NCBI GenBank assembly: GCA_900544435.1
Contig: UQVG01000072.1
Location: 1-9,127 of the forward strand
Direction: 5' to 3'
Length of the DNA: 9,127 bases
Source: an uncultured Erysipelotrichaceae bacterium
GTDB taxonomy: Bacteria > Bacillota_I > Bacilli_A > Erysipelotrichales > Coprobacillaceae
Position numbers and translations under genes: made by a program. The notes beneath the pieces are model-generated. The model made no database searches and was not told where the DNA came from. It saw nothing but the letters and a program-made list of their open reading frames with translations. Positions 1-6,836 of this stretch are shown here, piece by piece (position 1 is the first letter of the stretch; each line of letters starts with the position of its first letter).

Positions 1-457
1 GATCTTTTCCACTTCCACTTAACTTATAATGTGAAATACATTTCACAAGTTTTTTCTTAACAACAGCCATTACAGAAATTTCACTATTAAAATAATCTAC
101 ACAAAATATTTTATCAGCAGTTTCTACATCTCCATTAGCACAAGCATGGATATATGTTTTACCTTTATCTGTTACACGTGAAGCAAGTGCTAAAGTTTCT
201 GCAGTTGCTGCATAAGAACAAATTCCTCCATCGTCTACAGAACCTGTTCTATTTCTATAAGTAATACATGAAAAACGTCCATAGTTAAATGCATACCATG
301 GATCTGTTGGTGTAACAAAATATTTTTTAAATATTAATTCACCATTTTCTACATCAATTTGGAATGTATAAATTCCTCTTGTTTGTTTATTTCCTAAAGA
401 ATTAGCAAAAAAACCCTTTGTAATTCTTCTTTTTCCTCCAAATAAATTAAATGCCAT
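1..457 (-). CDS. Lactonase-family beta-propeller protein (6-phosphogluconolactonase-like), 5' part only
   Basis: An open frame starts at the ATG at 457-455 and continues for 152 codons without a stop to the window edge, so only the N-terminal part is present. The protein begins MAFNLFGGKRR and then resembles the 7-bladed beta-propeller lactonase family (YbhE/Pgl type): a first strand FFANSLG, then RGIYTFQIDVENGEL (about residues 27-41), a PTDPWYAF segment, GGICSYAA (about 77-84) and a later blade with KTYIHACANGD and IFCVDYFNSEISV, matching the family's repeated 'G-x-h-x-Y/F ... P-x-H-h ... hFVANY' pattern. Members hydrolyse 6-phosphogluconolactone or related sugar lactones in the cytoplasm; the substrate here is inferred only. 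The start is supported by a TGAGGTG Shine-Dalgarno at 464-470, six bases upstream. It lies beyond the terminator of the alaS-side operon, so it probably has its own transcript, though I could not identify a convincing promoter in the 50 bases between. Confidence 0.68.
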   Translation of the reverse strand, partial: MAFNLFGGKRRITKGFFANSLGNKQTRGIYTFQIDVENGELIFKKYFVTPTDPWYAFNYGRFSCITYRNRTGSVDDGGICSYAATAETLALASRVTDKGKTYIHACANGDVETADKIFCVDYFNSEISVMAVVKKKLVKCISHYKLSGSGKD

Positions 458-508
458 TTCTTTCACCTCATTATGATTTTAATTATTTTTTATGAACTGT
501 TGATGTCT

Positions 509-541
509 AAAAAAGGAAAAAGCTAATTTTCATTAGCTTTT
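509..541 (-). terminator. Rho-independent terminator of the alaS-ireB-ruvX-yrzB unit
   Basis: Read on the minus strand, a perfect 10-bp stem AAAAGCTAAT / ATTAGCTTTT (541-532 with 527-518) is closed by a GAAA tetraloop and followed by TTTTTCC and a run of six T (514-509). The first two stem bases are the last two bases of the yrzB stop codon, so there is effectively no 3' UTR before the hairpin. Confidence 0.9.
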
Positions 542-830
542 ATGAGTTACACTCTTCATCTTCTCCTTCACAATATTCAGTTTCATCATCTTCTTCTGAA
601 ACAAAAGATTGGAATACTTCTTCAACTAATTCCCATTCCTCAGGAGTTTCAATTGGAAATAAACCACCTTCATCATCAAAGATTGCTGCTTGTGCTTCAG
701 GTTCATCTTTTTCAGGATCAAAATAAACAACATATTTATGTCCATTTTCATCATTTTCAAATGTAAATAGAATTTCATATTCTACTTCATTTCCTAATTC
801 ATCTGTTACAACAATTGTATTTTCATCCAT
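540..830 (-). CDS. yrzB: DUF1292 family protein (YrzB-like)
   Basis: This encodes a 96-residue, strongly acidic protein. The DUF1292 signature covers the N-terminal two thirds: TIVVTDELGNEVEYEILFTFE, then HKYVVYFDPEKDE, and a C-terminal IETPEEWELVEEVFQSF helix, with an acidic tail ending in EECNS. No enzymatic motif is visible and the family's biochemical role is not established; it is presumably a small cytosolic protein. Its best support is context: DUF1292 genes commonly follow ireB (yrzL) and ruvX (yrrK) in Firmicutes, exactly as here. The ATG lies three bases after the ruvX stop, with a GAGG ribosome binding site inside the ruvX 3' end, so the two are probably translationally linked. The TAA stop runs directly into the operon terminator. 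Confidence 0.92.
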   Translation of the reverse strand: MDENTIVVTDELGNEVEYEILFTFENDENGHKYVVYFDPEKDEPEAQAAIFDDEGGLFPIETPEEWELVEEVFQSFVSEEDDETEYCEGEDEECNS

Positions 831-833
831 AAT

Positions 834-1253
834 TTATCCTCTATCTAAGTAACCTTGTAAAATAGCAACAGCTGCCATTTTATCAATTACCTGTTTTCTT
901 TTTTTTCTTGATACATCAGCAAAAAGTAGTTGATTTTCAGCAACAACAGTTGTTAATCGTTCATCAATTAAAATAACATTGATTCCTTCAATCATTTCTT
1001 CTAGTTGCATTTTAAATTCAATTGAAATTTGTCCTCTTTCACCAATATCACCATTCATATGTTTTGGTAAACCTAAAACAATTGTTTCAATATCATTTTC
1101 TTCAACGATTTCTTTAACGTGCTTAGCACAAGTTAAATAATCATCAGGTTTAAAACGAAATGTTTCAACGCCATGAGCAATCATACCTAAAATATCTGAC
1201 ATGGCAATACCACAAGTTCTAGACCCTAAATCAAGACCTAATACTTTTTTCAT
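834..1253 (-). CDS. ruvX: RuvX/YqgF-family putative pre-16S rRNA nuclease
   Basis: A 139-residue protein of the YqgF/RuvX RNase H-like fold, a usual length for the family. It starts with MKKVLGLDLGSRTCGIA, holding the first catalytic Asp (D8). It continues with IVLGLPKHMNGDIGER (about 58-73), IDERLTTVVAE (96-106, with D97/E98) and KQVIDKMAAVAILQGYLD (120-137, with D124). These are the expected acidic metal-binding positions. Family members are proposed to process the 5' end of pre-16S rRNA, as for E. coli YqgF; the older name reflects a suggested Holliday-junction resolvase role. The ATG overlaps the ireB stop by one base (TAATG) and is preceded by GGAG eight bases upstream, so it is co-translated with ireB. 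Nothing appears truncated. Confidence 0.95.
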   Translation of the reverse strand: MKKVLGLDLGSRTCGIAMSDILGMIAHGVETFRFKPDDYLTCAKHVKEIVEENDIETIVLGLPKHMNGDIGERGQISIEFKMQLEEMIEGINVILIDERLTTVVAENQLLFADVSRKKRKQVIDKMAAVAILQGYLDRG

Positions 1254-1507
1254 TATTCTTTCTCCAAATAAGATTTTACTAATTCTTCAATAATTTCATC
1301 TCTTTCAACTTGTTGAATAATGTTTCTTGCATTTTTATGTGAAGAGATATATGCAGGATCATTAGATATGAGATAACCCGCAATTTGATGTACAGCATTG
1401 TACCCTCTTTCATTTAAAGCATTAATAACCGTTTTAAGATTACTACGTATCATTTCTCTACGCATATCTTCTGAACTAAATACTCTTGTTTTTGTTAAAT
1501 CTTCCAT
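1253..1507 (-). CDS. ireB: IreB family regulatory phosphoprotein (UPF0297/YrzL)
   Basis: An 84-residue all-helical small protein matching IreB/UPF0297 along its full length: a short N-terminal tail MEDLTKTRVF, then LKTVINALNERGYNAVHQIAGYLISNDPAYISSHKNARNII and the C-terminal RDEIIEELVKSYL signature. In Enterococcus faecalis IreB is a target of the PASTA-domain Ser/Thr kinase IreK and a negative regulator of cephalosporin resistance; phosphorylation is on threonines of the N-terminal tail. Threonines 5 and 7 here are candidate equivalents (inference). The kinase and phosphatase genes are not in the window. The start is supported by GAGGGTGAG just upstream. It heads a packed ireB-ruvX-yrzB trio following alaS, the usual Firmicute order, and probably has its own promoter. 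Confidence 0.95.
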   Translation of the reverse strand: MEDLTKTRVFSSEDMRREMIRSNLKTVINALNERGYNAVHQIAGYLISNDPAYISSHKNARNIIQQVERDEIIEELVKSYLEKE

Positions 1508-1535
1508 CTAACTCACCCTCTTTTCTATAATATAT

Positions 1536-1564
1536 ATTATACCTTATACCGTATTAAATTACAA
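1536..1564 (-). promoter_or_regulatory. Probable internal sigma-A promoter for ireB-ruvX-yrzB
   Basis: On the minus strand a perfect TATAAT lies at 1541-1536, 28 bases before the ireB start. A TTGTAA hexamer (4 of 6 to TTGACA) at 1564-1559 is exactly 17 bases upstream, and its last three bases are the alaS stop codon. No terminator separates alaS from ireB, so readthrough from alaS is also expected. The -10 sits in an AT-rich stretch, where chance matches are common, hence moderate confidence. Confidence 0.55.
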
Positions 1565-4165
1565 AATATTTTTTAAAGCAGCTTTGATTTTAGAAATATT
1601 ATCGTTGATTGCACATCCACCTTGAGCAAAGTCAGGTTTTCCACCACCACGACCATCTACAACTTCATTGATTGCTTTAATGATATTTCCTGCTTTATAT
1701 TGACCAATTAAATCTTTTGATACAGAAACAAAGTATGAACATTTTTCTTCATATCTAGAAACTAAAACAACAATACCACTTTCTAATTGATCTCTAAAGT
1801 CAAATGTTAATTGTTTAGCCTTAGCATTTTCTAATTGTTCTTCAACATATAATACTTTAACACCATTGATTTCTTCAACATCATTTGCTTTTGATGCAGC
1901 TTGAATCGCATTTAATTTAGCTGATAATTGTTCAACTTCTGCTTTTGCTTCTTTTAAATCTTCTTTTAATGCTTCTACTTTGTTTACAACATCTTTTCTA
2001 TTTTTAAGATTTAATGTTGCAGCAATTGTATCTACTGTTTCTTTTTCATGAACCATTGCATTATAAGCAGCTAAACCACTTTGTGCCACAATACGTCTAA
2101 TTCCACTACCTACAGATTCTTCACTAACGATTTTAAATAAACCAATTTCAGAACTGTTTGAAACATGACAACCACCACATAATTCAATAGAGTAATCTCC
2201 AATGTTGACAACACGAACAACATCTCCGTATTTTTCATCAAATAAAGCCATTGCTCCTGATGCTAAAGCTTCTTCCTTTGTCATATTTTTAATAACAACT
2301 GGACGTCCTTCAAAAACAATTTGATTTACTTTTTCTTCAATTTCTTTTAATAATTCAACAGAAATTTTTTCAAAATGCGTAAAGTCAAATCTTAAAACTT
2401 TATCATCAACATAAGAACCTGCTTGGCTGATATGATCACCTAAAGTTTCTTGTAAAGCTTTTTGTAAAATATGTGTTGCACTATGGTTTGCTGTGATTTG
2501 ACGACGTTTTTGTTGATCAACTGTTAAAGTAAAAGTATCTCCTAAATGAATAGATCCTTCTTGTACTTCCACAAAATGCATATGTTGTTTATTTGGCGCA
2601 TTTAATGTATTAACAACATTTGCATGTGTTGTATCGTTATCTAATGAACCAGTATCACCACATTGTCCACCCATTTCTGCATAAAATGGAGTTGTATCAA
2701 AGATAACTTCTCCTTTATCAGTGATTTCATCAGTTTTAACACCATCTTTAAATAAACCAATAACTTTTCCTTGAATTGGTGTAGGATCATAAACAAATGT
2801 AGAAGGTTCAACAAAAGCCATTAAATCAGGTTTTTGACTTGCCATTGATTCATTGTTATCACGTGATGCACGAGATCTTTCTTGTTGAATTTTTAATTCT
2901 TCTTTAAATTCTTCTTCATTAACTGTTAAATTTGATTCTTCAGCAATTTCTAATGTTAATTCAAATGGGAAACCATATGTATCATAAAGTTTGAAAGCAT
3001 CTTTTCCACTGATTTCTCCATTTTCATTTTTATCAATTAATGATTTTAATAATTTTTCACCATTTAATAATGTCTTATGGAAAGCTTCTTCTTCTTTTTT
3101 AACCATTGTTGAAATAAAATCTTGTTTTTCTGGTAAATAATCATAGAAGTCTTTCATCATATCACAAACTAATGGTACTAAGTCATACATAAATGCTTTT
3201 TCAATACCAATTTGTTTACCATAACGAACAGCACGTCTTAAAATACGTCTTAAAACATATCCTCTACCAGCATTATCGAACATTGCTCCATCAGCTAAGG
3301 CAAAAGTAACTGTACGAATGTGGTCAGCAATAACACGGTAAGCCATTTTGTTTTCTTCATAAGAAACATTTGCTAACTTTTCAGTAGCATGAATAATTGG
3401 TAAGAATAAATCAGTATCAAAGTTTGTTTCTCCACCTTGAATAATACTTACTAATCTTTCAAGTCCCATACCAGTATCAATATTTTTTTGTGGAAGTTCT
3501 TTATATTCTTTACGATCAATAGCTGGATTACAATCATATTGAGAGAAAACAACGTTCCATACTTCAATATAACGATCATTTTCCATTTCTTCGAAGAATA
3601 ATTTTTCTCCTAAACCTTCAGGATCATATTTTTCTCCACGGTCATAGAAAATTTCTGAGTCAGGACCACCTGGACCTTCTCCAATTTCCCAGAAGTTTTC
3701 ATATGTTTTTAAAATATGACTTGGATCTACATGACATACTTCTGTCCAAATACGGTAAGCATCTTCATCATCTGTATAAACAGTAACATATAATTTTTCT
3801 TTATCAAAACCAATCCATTCTGGACTTGTTAAAAATTCCCATGCAAATGGAATTGCTTCTTCTTTAAAATAATCTCCAATTGAGAAGTTACCTAGCATTT
3901 CAAAGAATGTATGATGTCTTGCTGTTTTACCAACATTTTCAATATCGTTTGTACGAATTGATTTTTGTGCATTCGCAATACGATTACATGCTGGTTTTTC
4001 ACTACCATCAAAATATTTTTTTAGTGCAGCAACCCCTGCATTGATCCATAATAAAGTTGGATCGTTATGAGGAATAAGTGATGCACCTGGTTCGATCATA
4101 TGTCCTTTAGATTTGAAATAATCCAAGAACATTTGTCTTACTTGATTTCCTGTTAATTGTTTCAT
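1559..4165 (-). CDS. alaS: Alanyl-tRNA synthetase
   Basis: A full-length 868-residue class II synthetase (E. coli AlaRS is about 875). It activates alanine with ATP and charges tRNA-Ala in the cytosol. Visible domains: the catalytic core with RIANAQKSIRTNDIENVG (62-79) and HHTFFEMLGNFSIGDYF (84-100); a mid-domain DTGMGLERLVSI (230-241) and RGYVLRRILRRAVRYG (301-316); and the editing domain with the HxxxH zinc motif H561-SAT-H565 and its second half C663-GGC-H667. Between about 715 and 755 is a coiled coil, followed by a C-Ala domain ending GRGGGKPDFAQGG (838-850). All editing ligands are intact, so mischarged Ser/Gly should be cleared. An AAGGAG ribosome binding site precedes the ATG. Expression is controlled by the T-box leader immediately upstream; ireB-ruvX-yrzB follow on the same strand. 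Confidence 0.99.
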   Translation of the reverse strand: MKQLTGNQVRQMFLDYFKSKGHMIEPGASLIPHNDPTLLWINAGVAALKKYFDGSEKPACNRIANAQKSIRTNDIENVGKTARHHTFFEMLGNFSIGDYFKEEAIPFAWEFLTSPEWIGFDKEKLYVTVYTDDEDAYRIWTEVCHVDPSHILKTYENFWEIGEGPGGPDSEIFYDRGEKYDPEGLGEKLFFEEMENDRYIEVWNVVFSQYDCNPAIDRKEYKELPQKNIDTGMGLERLVSIIQGGETNFDTDLFLPIIHATEKLANVSYEENKMAYRVIADHIRTVTFALADGAMFDNAGRGYVLRRILRRAVRYGKQIGIEKAFMYDLVPLVCDMMKDFYDYLPEKQDFISTMVKKEEEAFHKTLLNGEKLLKSLIDKNENGEISGKDAFKLYDTYGFPFELTLEIAEESNLTVNEEEFKEELKIQQERSRASRDNNESMASQKPDLMAFVEPSTFVYDPTPIQGKVIGLFKDGVKTDEITDKGEVIFDTTPFYAEMGGQCGDTGSLDNDTTHANVVNTLNAPNKQHMHFVEVQEGSIHLGDTFTLTVDQQKRRQITANHSATHILQKALQETLGDHISQAGSYVDDKVLRFDFTHFEKISVELLKEIEEKVNQIVFEGRPVVIKNMTKEEALASGAMALFDEKYGDVVRVVNIGDYSIELCGGCHVSNSSEIGLFKIVSEESVGSGIRRIVAQSGLAAYNAMVHEKETVDTIAATLNLKNRKDVVNKVEALKEDLKEAKAEVEQLSAKLNAIQAASKANDVEEINGVKVLYVEEQLENAKAKQLTFDFRDQLESGIVVLVSRYEEKCSYFVSVSKDLIGQYKAGNIIKAINEVVDGRGGGKPDFAQGGCAINDNISKIKAALKNIL

Positions 4166-4190
4166 TTCTTTTCTCCTTTTTTGACAATAT

Positions 4191-4220
4191 AAAAAGTCGT
4201 CCTTATCTAGGAACGACTTT
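4191..4220 (-). terminator. T-box attenuator terminator before alaS
   Basis: On the minus strand AAAGTCGT (4220-4213) pairs with ACGACTTT (4200-4193), extended inward by a T-G wobble and a C-G pair to about 10 bp, and followed by a T run. The bases CC at 4211-4210 are also needed for the antiterminator (CTAGG at 4238-4234 with CCTAG at 4211-4207), so the two folds exclude each other. This is the default stop for transcription when tRNA-Ala is charged. Confidence 0.9.
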
Positions 4221-4397
4221 ATCGCGGTACCATCCTAGTTCATGTAAAAATACATGCCCTTAATTAAACTTTAACGCAGTTATACGGTAATCATTAATTA
4301 CTCTCCAAAGTAGCTTTCCTATATATCCTATAAACATTTTCACCCACCATGTTCTCTCTAAAATACTCTATATAGTACTGATCTTTTTCAACGATTT
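4191..4397 (-). promoter_or_regulatory. T-box riboswitch, tRNA-Ala specific (GCU specifier)
   Basis: The roughly 200-base leader of alaS has the parts of a canonical T-box. Stem I carries an AGAGAG motif (4359-4354), an apical helix AACAT/ATGTT (4353-4349 with 4337-4333) and an AGTA loop-E strand opposite GGAAAGCTAC, in which GCT (4314-4312) is the specifier codon for alanine followed by A. A CATGTA/TACATG hairpin (4256-4241) fits Stem III. The T-box sequence AGGATGGTACCGCG is at 4236-4223, close to the consensus AGGGTGGNACCGCG, and is followed by the attenuator hairpin. Uncharged tRNA-Ala is read by its anticodon at the specifier and by its 3' end at the T-box bulge, stabilising the antiterminator and allowing alaS transcription. 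The agreement of specifier and downstream gene makes the call firm; helix boundaries are drawn by eye. Confidence 0.94.
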
Positions 4398-4403
4398 ATT
4401 TGC

Positions 4404-4432
4404 ATTATACACGAAATACAAAAGTATTTCAA
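4404..4432 (-). promoter_or_regulatory. alaS promoter (sigma-A type)
   Basis: On the minus strand TTGAAA (4432-4427) and TATAAT (4409-4404) are separated by exactly 17 bases, placing the transcription start near 4397, just before the T-box Stem I. The spacer together with most of the -35 is a perfect palindrome, GAAATAC-TTTT-GTATTTC (4430-4413). The promoter begins four bases after the stop codon of the small upstream ORF. Confidence 0.82.
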
Positions 4433-4436
4433 TATC

Positions 4437-4547
4437 TTACATTTTTTCTTTAATTGTTTCCATAACATGGCAACCACATTCAGTTTCACTAAATAGAAGT
4501 GCTAATGATGTAAGAGTTAATGCCATAATAATATTATTGCGTTTCAT
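4437..4547 (-). CDS. Small 36-residue membrane-type peptide, function unknown
   Basis: A short ORF between recD2 and alaS. It encodes a basic N-terminus (MKRNN), a hydrophobic stretch of about 14 residues (IIMALTLTSLALLF, 6-19), then a polar tail containing ETECGCHVMET and ending IKEKM. This resembles a single transmembrane segment or a short signal-like peptide; there is no proper lipobox before the cysteines (TEC rather than A/G-C). The translation start is well supported by AGAGGTGATAAA before the ATG, a better ribosome binding site than that of recD2. It begins 39 bases after the recD2 stop, with no terminator between, so it is probably the last gene of the mnmA-recD2 unit. A TATAAT at 4591-4586, at the recD2 stop, could also start a short transcript but has no good -35. 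I do not recognise the family. It is too short to exclude chance, but the start signal and the membrane-like composition favour a real gene. Confidence 0.6.
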   Translation of the reverse strand: MKRNNIIMALTLTSLALLFSETECGCHVMETIKEKM

Positions 4548-4586
4548 TTTATCACCTCTATTTGAGTATGTCTTTATTTTACAAAA

Positions 4587-6836
4587 TTATACAGTTTCAT
4601 CATCATTTAAAAAATCTGTAATATTTTGTTTAAGTTCTTGATCAAATGAAGATTCTTCATATGTTTCTACATCCTTATTTTGATTGATTTTACTTGCTAG
4701 CGTTGTTTTTCTTTTACTATCAGAAACATTTTTTATGCCATAAAGAAAAGCTTGCGGATTACCTAAAATAAATAATGCTTGTTTAGCTCTTGTAAGACCT
4801 GTATAAATCAAATTTCTTTTAAGCATGATATGATAATCATTTAAAATTGGCATAATAACAATTTTAAACTCATTTCCTTGTGCTTTATGAATAGACATAC
4901 AATAAGCTAATGTAAAAGTTAAAAAATCTTTTGATGTATATTCAACTAAATTACCATCATAATCAACAATAAGTGTATCTTCTAAATATTCAAAACCATC
5001 TTTACGATTAATTTCAACTAAAACACCAATATCACCATTATAAATATCATCACCTGGTCTATTTTTTAATTGTAAGATCTTATCTCCTTCTCGATAAACT
5101 TTCTGTCCAATACGATATTCTTCTTGATGACTCTTAGGATTAAAAATTTCCTGTAAAGCCAAATTTAAAGCATTGATTCCTGCAACACCTTGATAAATTG
5201 GTGCTAAAACTTGTATATCATTTTGATCATAGCCATTTTCTATTGCTTTTTTTACAATTGTTGTCACATTTTTAATAATCTCAAAATTGGTACTATTATA
5301 AAAATGAATATCTTTATATTGTTCAAACAATGATAAATCATTCACTTCTTGATGAATCAATTGATGGGCCAATTGAACAATTCCTGAATCTTTTGATTGA
5401 CGATAAATCTCATCCAATTCAATAACTTTTAACTGACTTTCAATAAAATCTTTTAAAACATTTCCTGGCGCTACTGAAGGAAGTTGATGATAATCACCAA
5501 TAAATAACACTTTATGAACACGTCTGCTTGCATCAAATAATTTAGATAAAAGTAAACTATCAACCATCGAAAACTCATCAATAATTAAAACTTGACTACT
5601 TAAAGGATTATTTCGATTCATCGCAAATGAGTTTTTGTGTAAATCCCATTTAAGTTCTCGATGAATCGTACAAGCATCCAAACCTGTTAATTCACTTAAT
5701 CTTTTCGCTGCTCTTCCTGTAGGTGCTACAAGAGAAATCGCATCTTCTGGATAAAGTGTTCGATAGATTTGAATCAGCGCTTTAACAACCGTTGTTTTCC
5801 CAGTTCCTGGTCCTCCTGTTAAAATCATCATTGGATATTTTAAAAAGTATTCTATCGCTTCTTTTTGTTTTGTTGAATAGATAATACCAAATTTATCCTG
5901 GTAGTTATTAAGCAATCTTTCCAACTCATTTTCATCATAAAATTCTTCTGGATAATCATTTATTTTTTGTAAAAAATGAGCAATGATTTCTTCACTTTCA
6001 TAAAGCTCTTCATCATAATAATATTCTCCTTCTTTGATGACTCTTCCTTCTTCTACTAAAGTATTGAGATATTCATCAAAAACCTCATCATCAATATGAT
6101 AAATAATTTTATGAAAAGCTCTTTTTATTTCATCATAAAGTACGTATGTACTTCCTGATGAAAAACAACTTTGTTTAATACTATAAATAACTCCTGCTTT
6201 TAAACGATCAGGATTATCTAAAGTTCCTCCTGTTTTTAAAGCAAGTTCATCTGCTGTTTTAAAACCAATCCCATCAATATCTTCTACTAATTGATATGGA
6301 TGATTTTGTAAGATTTCTAATGTTTTTTCTTTATAAGTTTCTTGAATAATACCAATATGTCTTAAAGAAATACCATGTCCCATAAAAAATTGTGTGACTT
6401 CTTGATCATAATCATTAGAAGTCAATACTTCATAAATAAGTTCTCTTTTAGCAACAGTCATTCCTTTAACTAAATCTAAATGATGCTTATCCTCCTTAAT
6501 TAAAGAAAGTGCATTTTCTCCTAAGGCATCAACTATATATTTAGCTTGTGTAGGACCAATTCCTTTAAATAATGGACTTGATAAATATTTAATGATTTCT
6601 TCTTCATCTGTACTCAATACAATTTCATAATGATCTAATTTAAATTGTTGACCATATTTAGGATGAATTTCAAAATCACCATAAAAAGCATATTTATCAT
6701 AATCATTAAAATTTGACATATAGCCATTCATTGTCAAAAGTTCTTGGTCTTCTTCTACCTCTAATAACGCGACTATATAATGAGAAGATTCGCTATAATA
6801 GCGAATCTTTCTAATATATCCTGTATATTTTAACAT
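4587..6836 (-). CDS. recD2: RecD2-family ATP-dependent 5'-3' DNA helicase
   Basis: A 749-residue RecD-like SF1B helicase that lacks RecBC partners here, so the RecD2/YrrC type (B. subtilis YrrC is somewhat longer, D. radiodurans RecD2 somewhat shorter). An N-terminal OB-like region is followed by helix-hairpin-helix elements (LFKGIGPTQAKYIVD, 89-103; DIDGIGFKTADELAL, 186-200). The helicase motifs follow: Q-motif STKQKEAI (321-328), Walker A GGPGTGKTT (341-349), APTGRAAKRL (371-380), Walker B IIDEFSMVD (418-426), GDYHQLPSV (447-455), ELDEIYRQ (473-480), SIHKAQGNEF (648-657) and YTGLTRAKQ (678-686). All catalytic motifs look intact. The family unwinds DNA 5' to 3' and helps replication-fork progression and mutation avoidance. 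The ATG overlaps the mnmA stop (TAATG) and lacks a good ribosome binding site at normal distance, suggesting translational coupling. Confidence 0.96.
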   Translation of the reverse strand: MLKYTGYIRKIRYYSESSHYIVALLEVEEDQELLTMNGYMSNFNDYDKYAFYGDFEIHPKYGQQFKLDHYEIVLSTDEEEIIKYLSSPLFKGIGPTQAKYIVDALGENALSLIKEDKHHLDLVKGMTVAKRELIYEVLTSNDYDQEVTQFFMGHGISLRHIGIIQETYKEKTLEILQNHPYQLVEDIDGIGFKTADELALKTGGTLDNPDRLKAGVIYSIKQSCFSSGSTYVLYDEIKRAFHKIIYHIDDEVFDEYLNTLVEEGRVIKEGEYYYDEELYESEEIIAHFLQKINDYPEEFYDENELERLLNNYQDKFGIIYSTKQKEAIEYFLKYPMMILTGGPGTGKTTVVKALIQIYRTLYPEDAISLVAPTGRAAKRLSELTGLDACTIHRELKWDLHKNSFAMNRNNPLSSQVLIIDEFSMVDSLLLSKLFDASRRVHKVLFIGDYHQLPSVAPGNVLKDFIESQLKVIELDEIYRQSKDSGIVQLAHQLIHQEVNDLSLFEQYKDIHFYNSTNFEIIKNVTTIVKKAIENGYDQNDIQVLAPIYQGVAGINALNLALQEIFNPKSHQEEYRIGQKVYREGDKILQLKNRPGDDIYNGDIGVLVEINRKDGFEYLEDTLIVDYDGNLVEYTSKDFLTFTLAYCMSIHKAQGNEFKIVIMPILNDYHIMLKRNLIYTGLTRAKQALFILGNPQAFLYGIKNVSDSKRKTTLASKINQNKDVETYEESSFDQELKQNITDFLNDDETV

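Noticed and set aside
470..481. CATAAT and TAAAAT as -10 elements for the lactonase gene
   Set aside because: Either would place the transcription start within or after the Shine-Dalgarno at 464-470, and no matching -35 is convincing.
542..766. Plus-strand ORF of 74 codons
   Set aside because: It lies wholly inside yrzB on the opposite strand, is rich in His/Leu/Gln as expected from the antisense of an acidic gene, and has no ribosome binding site.
4300..4352. Short reading frame in the alaS leader starting ATGGTGGGTG
   Set aside because: It has no ribosome binding site and its bases are accounted for by T-box Stem I (apical helix and specifier strand).
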